Source of the DNA: Gammaproteobacteria bacterium
GTDB taxonomy: Bacteria; Pseudomonadota; Gammaproteobacteria; UBA6429; Thiohalophilaceae
Length of the DNA: 64,000 nucleotides
Assembly: GCA_022712915.1 (NCBI GenBank)
Contig: JAFLJQ010000205.1
Location: 1-64,000, forward strand
Direction of reading: 5' to 3'
In this document: piece by piece, positions 16,535 to 24,865 of the stretch
Layout: every line of letters begins with the position of its first letter
How positions within the stretch are numbered: the first letter of the stretch is position 1
Notes under the pieces: generated by a model
Databases searched by the model: none
What the model was told of the DNA's origin: nothing
What the model saw: only the letters and a program-made list of their open reading frames with translations
Made by a program: the position numbers and the translations under genes

Positions 16535-16582
16535 GGTCGGGAATGTTATCGGTAAATAAACTATTTAAAATGGGTATCGCTT

Positions 16583-17356
16583 GTGAGTGGTCAAGTCTTG
16601 AGGGTCATGAGTTATAACATCCAGGTGGGGATCTCGACTAAACAACCTCATCATTATCTTACTCATAGTTGGAAGCATGTTTTTCCTCACAGTCAACGGT
16701 TGACCAACCTTGACCGTGTGGCGCGCTTGTTGAGTGGTTTTGATCTCGTCGGTTTGCAAGAAGTTGATGCCGGCAGTATGCGCAGTAATTACATTAACCT
16801 TGCCGAGTATCTGGCCTTGAAAGGCGGCTTTCCCTATTGGTACCATCAGGTTAATCGTAATATTGGCCGCATTGCCAAGCACAGTAATGGCCTGTTGAGT
16901 CGTTTTCAACCCGTGGAAATAAGTGATATACCCTTGCCTGGATTAATCCCCGGACGTAATGCCATCATGGCCCGCTATGGTTCTGGTAAGGACTCGTTGG
17001 CGGTCTTCATGTTACATCTTGCCCTCAGTCGTCGTGCCCGATTGCGCCAGTTGGCGATGATCAGTGAACGTGTGAATGATTATCAGCATGTTATTCTGAT
17101 GGGGGATATGAATTGTCGAACCAGCAGCCCGGAAATGAACCTGTTGTTTCAACGTACCTGTCTTAGAGCTCCCCTCGAAGAGACCCTGACCTTCCCCAGT
17201 TGGCGGCCTCAGCACCATATTGATCACATCTTGGTAACATCGGGACTGGAGGTGTTGAAGGTTCAGGCCTTGCATCATGCCTATTCTGATCACCTGCCTA
17301 TTATAATGGAGTTGTTGTTACCTGACTCCATTCCACTTTTACGTCTCGCCGCATAA
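16583..17356 (+). CDS. Endonuclease/exonuclease/phosphatase (EEP) family protein
   Basis: A 257-residue cytoplasmic metal-dependent phosphoesterase of the DNase I-like fold, start GTG 16583. Motifs in order: VMSYNIQVG, VGLQEVD (metal Glu), MLHLALSRRARLRQL, LMGDMNCR (catalytic Asp/Asn), HIDHILV and YSDHLPI (catalytic His). The same gene follows dsbA in pseudomonads. The substrate is unknown; nucleic acid or phospholipid headgroups are both possible for this family. Confidence 0.85.
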   Translation: MSGQVLRVMSYNIQVGISTKQPHHYLTHSWKHVFPHSQRLTNLDRVARLLSGFDLVGLQEVDAGSMRSNYINLAEYLALKGGFPYWYHQVNRNIGRIAKHSNGLLSRFQPVEISDIPLPGLIPGRNAIMARYGSGKDSLAVFMLHLALSRRARLRQLAMISERVNDYQHVILMGDMNCRTSSPEMNLLFQRTCLRAPLEETLTFPSWRPQHHIDHILVTSGLEVLKVQALHHAYSDHLPIIMELLLPDSIPLLRLAA

Positions 17357-17554
17357 CGTCAAAATATCCGGGTAAAGTCCCCGTTTGGCACAGGGGTATT
17401 GTCTTGAGGTTTGTGATGGCTTTCACACTTATTTCCCTAAACAGCACACATTTTGTGCCGAAAACTATAGCAACACAACAAGAATAGCTCATTATTAGTA
17501 AGGGTAGTTCAAGAATCAGTTGCTAAACAACAAGTTAGAGTAGGGGTACATGTT

Positions 17555-19951
17555 ATGCGCCAGTATTTATGTAGTCGATGTATTCTTGGCATGGCCTTAT
17601 TTGGTCTGATAAGTATCAATGTATTCGGTGCCAATGTGGGTTATTACGAGATGTGTTATAGCGAAGGTCGTTCCTGGGCCATTGCTCCGATTTCCTCCGC
17701 AGGACATACCCCCGTTTATCTCTCTGACCTTTCTGCCGTTGACCTGCAGGGATTAGATGTGTTGTTTGTGACTAATTGTTTCAACCTTGGTTATGGCGCT
17801 GAATATATAAACCGCCTGCCTGAGGTAGCTCAGGCAGTACAAGACGGTCTGGTTTTATTGATCCATGATCGTACGGTCAAGGATGCGTCAGTTATATTGC
17901 CGGGCGGTGCGGCTATTCAGTCTGTACGCGGTGCAGGTCGTGATGTAGAAATAGTGGATGCCACAACCTCAGTGACTAATGGGCCAGGTGGGGTGATTAA
18001 TAGTACTGCACTGGATGGGGCCCGTAACACTGAGCATGGTTACTTCCTGGCCTCTACCTTACCGGCGGGATCTCGGACGATTTTGAGTCGTCCTGATGCC
18101 AGCCAGTCTGTTGTGACTAGCTACGAATATGGTAAGGGTAACGTTGTGTATTCAACGGTTCCACTGGATTATTATGTTGGTATTCTGCCTGTCTGTATCC
18201 GTTTTCCTGTGGAGCAGCAGTATTTGGCCTGTATGGCCATTGCGAATGTCTATGCACCCAATGTTATTCATTTTGCAGTTCAGTTGAGAAACAATAAGAC
18301 CGTTGCCAGTGCTGGTATTGATCAGTCTATAGATGAAAATTTTGCTGTGTCACTGGATGGTTCTGCCAGCAGTGGCCATGGTGCTCTGACGTATCAGTGG
18401 ACACAATTGTCACCTGCCAGCCCACTTATTCTTCTGTCCAATAGCAACAGTGCAAAACCGACTTTTACTGCCCCGGCAGTGAATATGAATACTTCCTTCA
18501 CCTTGCAGTTGGTTGTGACGGATATTCGCGGTAGTGTCAGCGATCCGGATACGGTGGATATCACCGTCAAGAATCTCAATACCCCTCCCGTGGCTGATGC
18601 GGGTAACGACTTTACAATCAAAGCCGGTGCAACAGCGACACTTGATGGTAGTAATAGTTATGATGCCGATGGTGATAGCCCACTGGTTTATAGTTGGAGT
18701 CAAATTACGGGCCCTGCTACTACTTTGCACAATCCCAATGCGGTGAATTCGGGTTTTGCGGTGCCTAATGCTGTTGGACAGGATCTGGTGTTTGAGCTGA
18801 CGGTGAGCGATGGTATGGAGCTGAGTCTGGCCAGTCGTGTGATCGTGAGTATCGTGGATAATGCTGTGCCATTGGCCAATGCTGGGGTCGATCAGACCCG
18901 TGATGAGGGTAGTATCGTTCTATTGAATGCACTAGGTAGTAGCGATCCGGATAAGGATGGTCTGATGTTTGACTGGATGCAGATAGCGGGTCCAACGGTG
19001 GTGCTGGATAACCCTGGTTCACCCACTCCCTTCTTTACTGTGCCCCGTGTTGCTGAGGGGGGGATGACCATGGTCTTTACGCTTACTGTAACGGATATGG
19101 ATTTGCTGAATCCAAAATCTAGTGTTGATCAAGTGGCTATCCATGTACGCAATATCAATGACCCGCCAGCATGTAACTTGGCCCGTCCGAGTGTTGCCAG
19201 CCTGTGGCCGCCCAATCATAAAATGCGTTTGATTACCATTGATGGTGTGAGTGATGTTGACAGTGTCTATAAAAATGTCGTCATTGTCATAAATAATGTA
19301 ACCATGGATGAGCCGGTTGTGGGGCACGGTAGTGGTCATAGTAGCCCGGATGCTGTCATACAGGATATGACGCCGAATGATATGGCTTTATTGCGTGCTG
19401 AGCGTAAAAAGCATAACAATGGCCGGGTCTATCAGGTTAACTTTACCGCGAGCGACGGCTTTGAAAGTTGTACCGGTAATATCCAGGTCATCGTTCCAAA
19501 ATCACGCAAACGCGGTGACTGCGATGACGATAATGGTTATGAGGATGATCATAAGAATGATGAAGGTCGTAAACATCGCGGTAAAGACCACAAACGTGAT
19601 CATGAACACCGCAGCAAAGACCATAAGCACAATGCTAAGGGCCATAAGCATGATCATGAGAATGATGAAGGTCGTAAACATCGCGGTAAAGACCACAAAC
19701 GTGATCATGAACACCGCGGCAAAGACCATAAGCATAAAGCTAAGGGCCACAAGCATGATCATGCCAAACGGTGTCAGGTTCCAGCGGCGGTGGATGATGG
19801 CCAGATTTATGATGCCTCAGAAGTTCGTCAGCATCGTGACCATGATAGTCAGGATAAGATGGATAAGAAGCTGGCAGAGTTAAAGGCTAAGCGTGAAAAG
19901 CATAAAAATAAAAAAGATCGTAAGAAGAAAAATAGTAAAGAGGACGACTAA
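17555..19951 (+). CDS. Secreted PKD-domain protein with His/Lys/Asp-rich repetitive tail
   Basis: A 798-residue exported protein; the signal peptide ends near VFGA (residue 26). Residues about 27-240 form an alpha/beta domain that looks glutamine-amidotransferase-like (VLFVTNC, VLLIHDR, YGKGNVVYSTVPLDYY), a tentative reading. Three PKD/cadherin-like beta domains follow (TYQWTQL, VYSWSQITGP, MFDWMQIAGP, each with D-x-DGD or related turns). Then LWPPNHKMR precedes another beta domain. The last 140 residues are extremely His/Lys/Asp/Arg-rich with a 35-residue tandem repeat. No sorting anchor is visible. A role in surface binding of metals or polymers is inference. Monocistronic. Confidence 0.8.
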   Translation: MRQYLCSRCILGMALFGLISINVFGANVGYYEMCYSEGRSWAIAPISSAGHTPVYLSDLSAVDLQGLDVLFVTNCFNLGYGAEYINRLPEVAQAVQDGLVLLIHDRTVKDASVILPGGAAIQSVRGAGRDVEIVDATTSVTNGPGGVINSTALDGARNTEHGYFLASTLPAGSRTILSRPDASQSVVTSYEYGKGNVVYSTVPLDYYVGILPVCIRFPVEQQYLACMAIANVYAPNVIHFAVQLRNNKTVASAGIDQSIDENFAVSLDGSASSGHGALTYQWTQLSPASPLILLSNSNSAKPTFTAPAVNMNTSFTLQLVVTDIRGSVSDPDTVDITVKNLNTPPVADAGNDFTIKAGATATLDGSNSYDADGDSPLVYSWSQITGPATTLHNPNAVNSGFAVPNAVGQDLVFELTVSDGMELSLASRVIVSIVDNAVPLANAGVDQTRDEGSIVLLNALGSSDPDKDGLMFDWMQIAGPTVVLDNPGSPTPFFTVPRVAEGGMTMVFTLTVTDMDLLNPKSSVDQVAIHVRNINDPPACNLARPSVASLWPPNHKMRLITIDGVSDVDSVYKNVVIVINNVTMDEPVVGHGSGHSSPDAVIQDMTPNDMALLRAERKKHNNGRVYQVNFTASDGFESCTGNIQVIVPKSRKRGDCDDDNGYEDDHKNDEGRKHRGKDHKRDHEHRSKDHKHNAKGHKHDHENDEGRKHRGKDHKRDHEHRGKDHKHKAKGHKHDHAKRCQVPAAVDDGQIYDASEVRQHRDHDSQDKMDKKLAELKAKREKHKNKKDRKKKNSKEDD
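19555..19764 (+). repeat. Two tandem 105-bp repeats encoding a His/Lys/Asp-rich segment
   Basis: Unit 1 starts at 19555 and unit 2 at 19660, both beginning GAATGATGAAGGTCGTAAAC. The period of 105 bases keeps frame (35 codons). Units are nearly identical in DNA, implying recent duplication. The encoded pattern repeats HRGKDHKRDHEH and GHKHDH blocks. Confidence 0.9.
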
Positions 19952-19973
19952 GCTTATTCCTTGACTTGACCAA

Positions 19974-19996
19974 CCCCGCCTCGGCGGGGTTTTTTT
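19974..19996. terminator. Intrinsic terminator after the PKD gene
   Basis: CCCCGCC pairs with GGCGGGG around TC, followed by seven T. It lies between the PKD gene and the convergent methyltransferase gene and overlaps the last bases of the latter. Confidence 0.9.
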
Positions 19997-20543
19997 ATGG
20001 CATTTTTTTTTGCGCTACTAGTAGGGCCTCATTAGCAAGACTTTCTTCACGATAATAGCGTACCACCAGGGGAGAAAATAGACGAAGTAACTCGTTGGTC
20101 TGTAACCGCCAGACGGGGTTAGTGGGACCATGGTCGAGTTGGTTTTGATTGAAGGTTTGATAAAATAGCAGACCGTTGGGCTGTAGGGCTTCGATGAGGG
20201 CCGGAGCCAGGCTGTGCTCGAGAAAATAACTTATGACGATGACATCAAAGTGGTTTTTAGGCAGAGACGCTGTGGTGATGTTGACCACGTTGGCGTGAAT
20301 TGAAAGCCCTGTTGCTTGTTGCTTCAGTTTTGCAATGGCCACCGGTGAGATGTCCCAGGCCTCGACACTTAGTCCTTGCTTCGCCAGCAGTAGGGCATTG
20401 CCGCCAAGACCACAGGCCAGATCCAGGGCGGTACCCGAAGCAGGTAACAGGTGCAGGTTATCGATCAGGACTTGTGCAGCATGAGCCTGCTTGTCTACTG
20501 CTTGATAACGGGCATTCCACTTGTCTTGGTCAGTGTTTGTCAT
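19995..20543 (-). CDS. Class I SAM-dependent methyltransferase
   Basis: Start chosen at ATG 20543 (MTNTDQDKWNARYQ), directly after trkH with an eight-base gap; a longer reading from 20639 would overlap trkH by almost 90 bases. The 182-residue protein has the SAM-binding ALDLACGLGGNALLLAKQG motif, acidic EAWDISPVA and DVIVISYFLE. It resembles TehB-like small-molecule methyltransferases. Substrate unknown. Likely co-transcribed with trkA-trkH as the last gene. Confidence 0.8.
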   Translation of the reverse strand: MTNTDQDKWNARYQAVDKQAHAAQVLIDNLHLLPASGTALDLACGLGGNALLLAKQGLSVEAWDISPVAIAKLKQQATGLSIHANVVNITTASLPKNHFDVIVISYFLEHSLAPALIEALQPNGLLFYQTFNQNQLDHGPTNPVWRLQTNELLRLFSPLVVRYYREESLANEALLVAQKKMP

Positions 20544-20551
20544 GAGGCTCG

Positions 20552-22006
20552 CTAGCGACGCCAGAAGGCCGGGCTCAAGAGAACCAGTACGGTAAAGATT
20601 TCCAGCCGACCGAGCATCATGGCAAAGCTTAGAATCCATTTGGCCGGGTCTTCCAGTGACGCATAATTCAGGCCGACTTCATTGAGGCCGGGACCCAGAT
20701 TGTTGAGGCAGGCGGCGGTGGCGGAGAAGGCGCTAATCTGATCCAGTCCTGTTAGCATCAGGATGAGCAGGATTATGACGAAGATAGCCACGTAGGCGGC
20801 GAAAAAGCCCCATACAGCGTCAACAACACGATCTGGCAGGGGACTGCCACCGATCTTGATGGGGATCACCGCATTGGGATGGATGACGCGTTTTACTTCT
20901 CGAAAACCCTGCTTCAGGAGTAGCAAAAAGCGAATTACTTTCATGCCGCCTCCGGTTGACCCGGCACAGGCACCGATAAAACTGCTGAACAATAACATCA
21001 CAGGTAAAAAACCTGGCCAGGTGTGGTATTCCTGAGTGGTAAAACCGGTGGTGGTGCCGATAGAGACGGCCTGGAATACGCCGTGCAAAATGGCCCGTTC
21101 CGGGTAGATAAAGACATCCATATAGTAGAGATAAGCGGAAGAGATGATTGCGACTGTGGTCAGAATACCGAGATAGGTCCTGAATTCGACATCGCGAAAA
21201 TAATTGAATGCACTGCGGGTTCGCCAGGCAGTGAAGTGTAAAGCAAAATTCACCCCGGAGAGGATCATGAACACAATGGCCACGGCTTCAATTTGTGGTT
21301 TGTCATTGAAATAACCCATGCTGGCGTCGTGGGTGGAAAAACCGCCGATGGCGATGGTGGAAAAACTGTGACCGATGGCATCGAACAGGCTCATGCCAGC
21401 TACCCAGTAGGCCAGTGCGCAAGCCGCGGTGAGGGACAGGTAGATATACCACAGGGCCTTGGCGGTTTCCTTAATACGAGGGGTGAGCTTGCTGTCTTTC
21501 ATTGGCCCCGGTGTCTCGGCCCGATATAGCTGCATGCCACCAATGCCCAGCATGGGCATAATGGCCACCGCGATAACGATAATACCGATGCCGCCCAACC
21601 ACTGTAATTGTTGGCGATAATAAAGGAGCGATTTGGGTAGATCATCCAGCCCCGTAATGACGGTGGCTCCAGTGGTGGTCAGTCCAGACAGGGATTCAAA
21701 AATGGCATCGGTTATCGATAGGTTTAATTGTTGGCTCATGAAAAAGGGCAGGGCTCCCACCAGCCCGAGTACGATCCAGAACATGGCGACAATAATGAAG
21801 CCATCCCTTAGGCGAAATTCCTTGCGATAGTTTCTAACCGGTAGCCACAGCACCAGGCCCGTTAGTACGGTGATTAGGAAGGCCTCGAAAAAATGCATCA
21901 GTTGGGTGTCACTGTAAATGACGGATACCAGTATGGGAGGTAGTAGACTGGTGCTAAAAACGACCAGAAGCAGGCCGAGGATGCGTTGTATGGCAAATAT
22001 TTGCAT
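20552..22006 (-). CDS. trkH: Trk potassium uptake channel subunit TrkH
   Basis: A 484-residue potassium channel-forming membrane protein with four pore-like repeats. Selectivity-filter segments are visible as LSGLTTTGATV, STIAIGGFSTHD, SIGTTTGFT and ATAACLNNLGPG. It partners with TrkA, encoded immediately upstream with a two-base gap between stop and start. Confidence 0.95.
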   Translation of the reverse strand: MQIFAIQRILGLLLVVFSTSLLPPILVSVIYSDTQLMHFFEAFLITVLTGLVLWLPVRNYRKEFRLRDGFIIVAMFWIVLGLVGALPFFMSQQLNLSITDAIFESLSGLTTTGATVITGLDDLPKSLLYYRQQLQWLGGIGIIVIAVAIMPMLGIGGMQLYRAETPGPMKDSKLTPRIKETAKALWYIYLSLTAACALAYWVAGMSLFDAIGHSFSTIAIGGFSTHDASMGYFNDKPQIEAVAIVFMILSGVNFALHFTAWRTRSAFNYFRDVEFRTYLGILTTVAIISSAYLYYMDVFIYPERAILHGVFQAVSIGTTTGFTTQEYHTWPGFLPVMLLFSSFIGACAGSTGGGMKVIRFLLLLKQGFREVKRVIHPNAVIPIKIGGSPLPDRVVDAVWGFFAAYVAIFVIILLILMLTGLDQISAFSATAACLNNLGPGLNEVGLNYASLEDPAKWILSFAMMLGRLEIFTVLVLLSPAFWRR

Positions 22007-22008
22007 GT

Positions 22009-23382
22009 TTAGAGGAAGGTGATCCCCACCTGAAACAGTCGTTCCACTTCAGAGATGCGGGACTTGTCCACTAGAAACAGGATGACGTGGTCTTCTGATT
22101 CGATCACGGTATCGTGATGTGCAATGACGACCTTGTCATTACGAACAATGGCTCCGATGGTGGTTCCTGCGGGTAGTTTGAGATTTCCTATCGTGGAGCC
22201 CACCACCTTGGAATTGCTTTTATCGCCGTGGGCGATGGCCTCAATGGCTTCGGCGGCACCGCGACGCAGGGAGTGAACCTTGACCACATCACCGCGACGG
22301 ATGTGGGTCAGCAGGCTACCAATGGTGGCTTGTTGGGGTGAGATGGCGATGTCGATATCACCACTTTGAATAAGATCAACATAGGCGGCCCGGTTAACGA
22401 GGGACATTACCTTGCGTGCGCCGAGCTGTTTGGCCAGCATAGCAGAAAGAATATTGGCTTCATCATCATTTGTCAGGGAGCAGAACACATCGGTATTTTC
22501 AATGTTCTCCTCTAGTAGTAATTCCTCGTCGGCGACATCGCCAAGTAGCACGATAGTCTTCTCCAGCTCATTGGCAAGAGAGGTAGATCGTTTGGTATTG
22601 TGATCGATTAGTTTGACCTGATAATCATTTTCAAGTGTTTTGGCCAAGCGTCGGCCGATGTTACCGCCACCGGCTAGCATAATGCGTTTGTAGGGCTTAT
22701 CTTTTTCTCGTAACTCACTGATCACCGCCTTGATGTGACCCGGGGCGGCGACAAAAAAGACCTCGTCACCGGCTTCAATGATGGTGTTACCTTTTGGAAA
22801 TATGGCTCGGTCTCGCCGGAAAATGGCGGCGACGCGGGACTCTATGTTTGGTAGATGTTCCTTCAATTCTCGTAGTTCATGACCCACCAGGGGGCCACCG
22901 TAGTAGGCCTTTACTCCGACTAGTTGTACTTGGCCATCGGCAAAGTCGAGTACCTGCAAGGCACCCGGGTATTGAATCAGGCGCTGGATGTATTCGGTAA
23001 TTAGTTGTTCCGGGCTGATCAGAACATCTACCGGCAGGGCCTCCTGTTTGAAAATTTCTGGGTGGCTCAGGTAATCGATAGAGCGTACCCGGGCGATCTT
23101 GGTTGGAGTGTGAAACACCGTATAGGCAACCTGGCAGGCCACCATATTGGTTTCATCGGAGTCTGTTACGGCGATGATCATGTCAGCATCATCGGCACCG
23201 GCTTGTCGCAGCACGGATGGATGGGAGGCGTGTCCAGCTACACTGTTGATATCGAATCGGTCACGTAGGGCACGCAGAGCCTGTTCATCGTGGTCAATGA
23301 CGGTGATGTCGTTGGCTTCGGTCGATAGATTGGCGGCCAGTGAACTGCCGACCTGCCCTGCGCCGAGGATAATAATTTTCAT
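22009..23382 (-). CDS. trkA: Trk potassium uptake regulatory protein TrkA
   Basis: Cytoplasmic NAD(H)/ATP-binding gating ring of the Trk system (457 residues). Two RCK units are seen: the first with [13 protein letters not shown] at the N-terminus, the second with [13 protein letters not shown] near residue 235. Each is followed by a TrkA-C domain ([17 protein letters not shown]). It forms an operon with trkH downstream. Confidence 0.95.
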   Translation of the reverse strand: MKIIILGAGQVGSSLAANLSTEANDITVIDHDEQALRALRDRFDINSVAGHASHPSVLRQAGADDADMIIAVTDSDETNMVACQVAYTVFHTPTKIARVRSIDYLSHPEIFKQEALPVDVLISPEQLITEYIQRLIQYPGALQVLDFADGQVQLVGVKAYYGGPLVGHELRELKEHLPNIESRVAAIFRRDRAIFPKGNTIIEAGDEVFFVAAPGHIKAVISELREKDKPYKRIMLAGGGNIGRRLAKTLENDYQVKLIDHNTKRSTSLANELEKTIVLLGDVADEELLLEENIENTDVFCSLTNDDEANILSAMLAKQLGARKVMSLVNRAAYVDLIQSGDIDIAISPQQATIGSLLTHIRRGDVVKVHSLRRGAAEAIEAIAHGDKSNSKVVGSTIGNLKLPAGTTIGAIVRNDKVVIAHHDTVIESEDHVILFLVDKSRISEVERLFQVGITFL

Positions 23383-23425
23383 TGATCTACTTTTTTATTG
23401 TTATCGTTAGTTTAAGAGTCAGATT

Positions 23426-24865
23426 TCATTCAGTAGAAATATTTTTGGAATCAATACCCAGTGCCCGCAGCTTGCGGTACAAGTGGGTGCGTTCGATGCC
23501 TGAAATCTGTGCCACCTTGCTGACACTGCCATGGGTCTTGCGTAGTTGATGTTCAAAATAGGTGCGTTCGAACATATCTCGTGCCTCACGCAGGGGACGA
23601 TCATAGTCGATAGGTAAACTACTGTGCGCCTGATTGGCCTGCTGTTGATTGAGGCTGGTGTCAACTTCCTCAAGGCTAATTTCTTCATCATTGCCGGTGA
23701 TTAACAGGCGATGCACCAGGTTCATCAGTTCAAGAATATTGCCCGGCCAGTGATAGTTTCGCAGCCGGTTCTGGGCGGCCATGCTGAATTTGCGGTAAGG
23801 TAGTTTTTCCTGGTCGACGAAAATGCTTACATAATAATTGAGTAATTCCGGCACATCTTCACGGTGGTCGCGCAAGGGTGGCAAATTGACAGGCAGCACA
23901 TTGAGTCGGTAATAAAGATCACCATGGAATTTCTTTTGTTTGACCAGCTCGTCCAGGTTGTGATGGCTGGTGCTGATTAGGCGTGTTTGTAGTTTGATCT
24001 GCGTCTTGCCATTGATACGGGTAAAGTATTTGTTTTCCAGCGCCGATGTCAATTTGGCCTGCGAGGCCCTGTCGAGGGCATCGATTTCGTTTAATAACAG
24101 GGTTCCGTTGTCAGCCTGTTCCAGGATGCCGGGATAAACTTGTCTCTCTTTTTCATAACCAAATAGTTTATGTCCAGCCTGTGCCGGTTCGAGTGCGGCG
24201 ATATTCAGCTCTATAAAGGGGCCATTCATATGGCCATGGTTGTGCAGGTAGTGGGCTATGACATTGATACCACTGCCCGTTTCACCTTGTAGTAAAACGG
24301 GCGTATCGTGTTTGGCCACATGTCGGATGTGTTCACGTAATTGCTGCATGAGTACGCTTTTACCCACAGGCTCTGGTATGAGGTTGGCAAGTGGCTTTGT
24401 TTCCGCATGGGACGGTTGTTTGTGGTTCTTCAGGGCGTGCTCAACGGTGAGCAGAAGCTTGGCTAGAGAAAGGGGTTTTTCAATAAAGTCATAGGCCCCC
24501 ATGCGGGTGGCCTCTACGGCGGTTTCGACAGTGCCGTGACCGGACATCATGATGACGGGCATGGATAAGCGGCCATTTTCGGCCCATTCTTTTAACAGGG
24601 TAATGCCATCAACATCGGGCATCCAGATATCGAGTAGGACCAGATCAACCGGTTTGTCATTTAATATGACCCGTGCCGATGCCCCATCTTCAGCCACCTG
24701 TACGCTGTAACCCTCGTCCTCGAGGATTTCCTGCAGCAGATTGCGAATATCTGTTTCATCATCCACTACCAGAATACGGGGGGGCTGGCGAGTCTGTGCG
24801 GCCGAATTCTGTTTGGTAGTGTCGATCTTGGTATTATGCAGCGGCATCATTTTTGTTTTCCACAT
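23426..24865 (-). CDS. ntrX: NtrX-like response regulator with degenerate AAA+ domain
   Basis: A 479-residue receiver/AAA+/HTH protein, partner of the NtrY-like kinase upstream. Start ATG 24865 has AGGA five bases before it and overlaps ntrY by 32 bases. The receiver keeps acidic D35 D36 and phospho-acceptor D79 (LLDIWMPD). The central domain is damaged for ATP use: Walker A reads GETGSGINV (Lys replaced by Ile), Walker B reads LLLNEID (Asp replaced by Asn), and GAFTGA is missing after LFGYEK. The C-terminal Fis-type helix-turn-helix (SGIERTHLYRKLRALGI) is intact. It probably acts as a DNA binder without sigma-54 remodelling. Confidence 0.9.
   Translation of the reverse strand: MWKTKMMPLHNTKIDTTKQNSAAQTRQPPRILVVDDETDIRNLLQEILEDEGYSVQVAEDGASARVILNDKPVDLVLLDIWMPDVDGITLLKEWAENGRLSMPVIMMSGHGTVETAVEATRMGAYDFIEKPLSLAKLLLTVEHALKNHKQPSHAETKPLANLIPEPVGKSVLMQQLREHIRHVAKHDTPVLLQGETGSGINVIAHYLHNHGHMNGPFIELNIAALEPAQAGHKLFGYEKERQVYPGILEQADNGTLLLNEIDALDRASQAKLTSALENKYFTRINGKTQIKLQTRLISTSHHNLDELVKQKKFHGDLYYRLNVLPVNLPPLRDHREDVPELLNYYVSIFVDQEKLPYRKFSMAAQNRLRNYHWPGNILELMNLVHRLLITGNDEEISLEEVDTSLNQQQANQAHSSLPIDYDRPLREARDMFERTYFEHQLRKTHGSVSKVAQISGIERTHLYRKLRALGIDSKNISTE

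Noticed and set aside
19502-19762. Minus-strand hydrophobic frame opposite the His-rich repeats, looking like a membrane protein
   Set aside because: It is the antisense of GAT/CAT-rich codons and repeats with the DNA units; there is no promoter or ribosome site.
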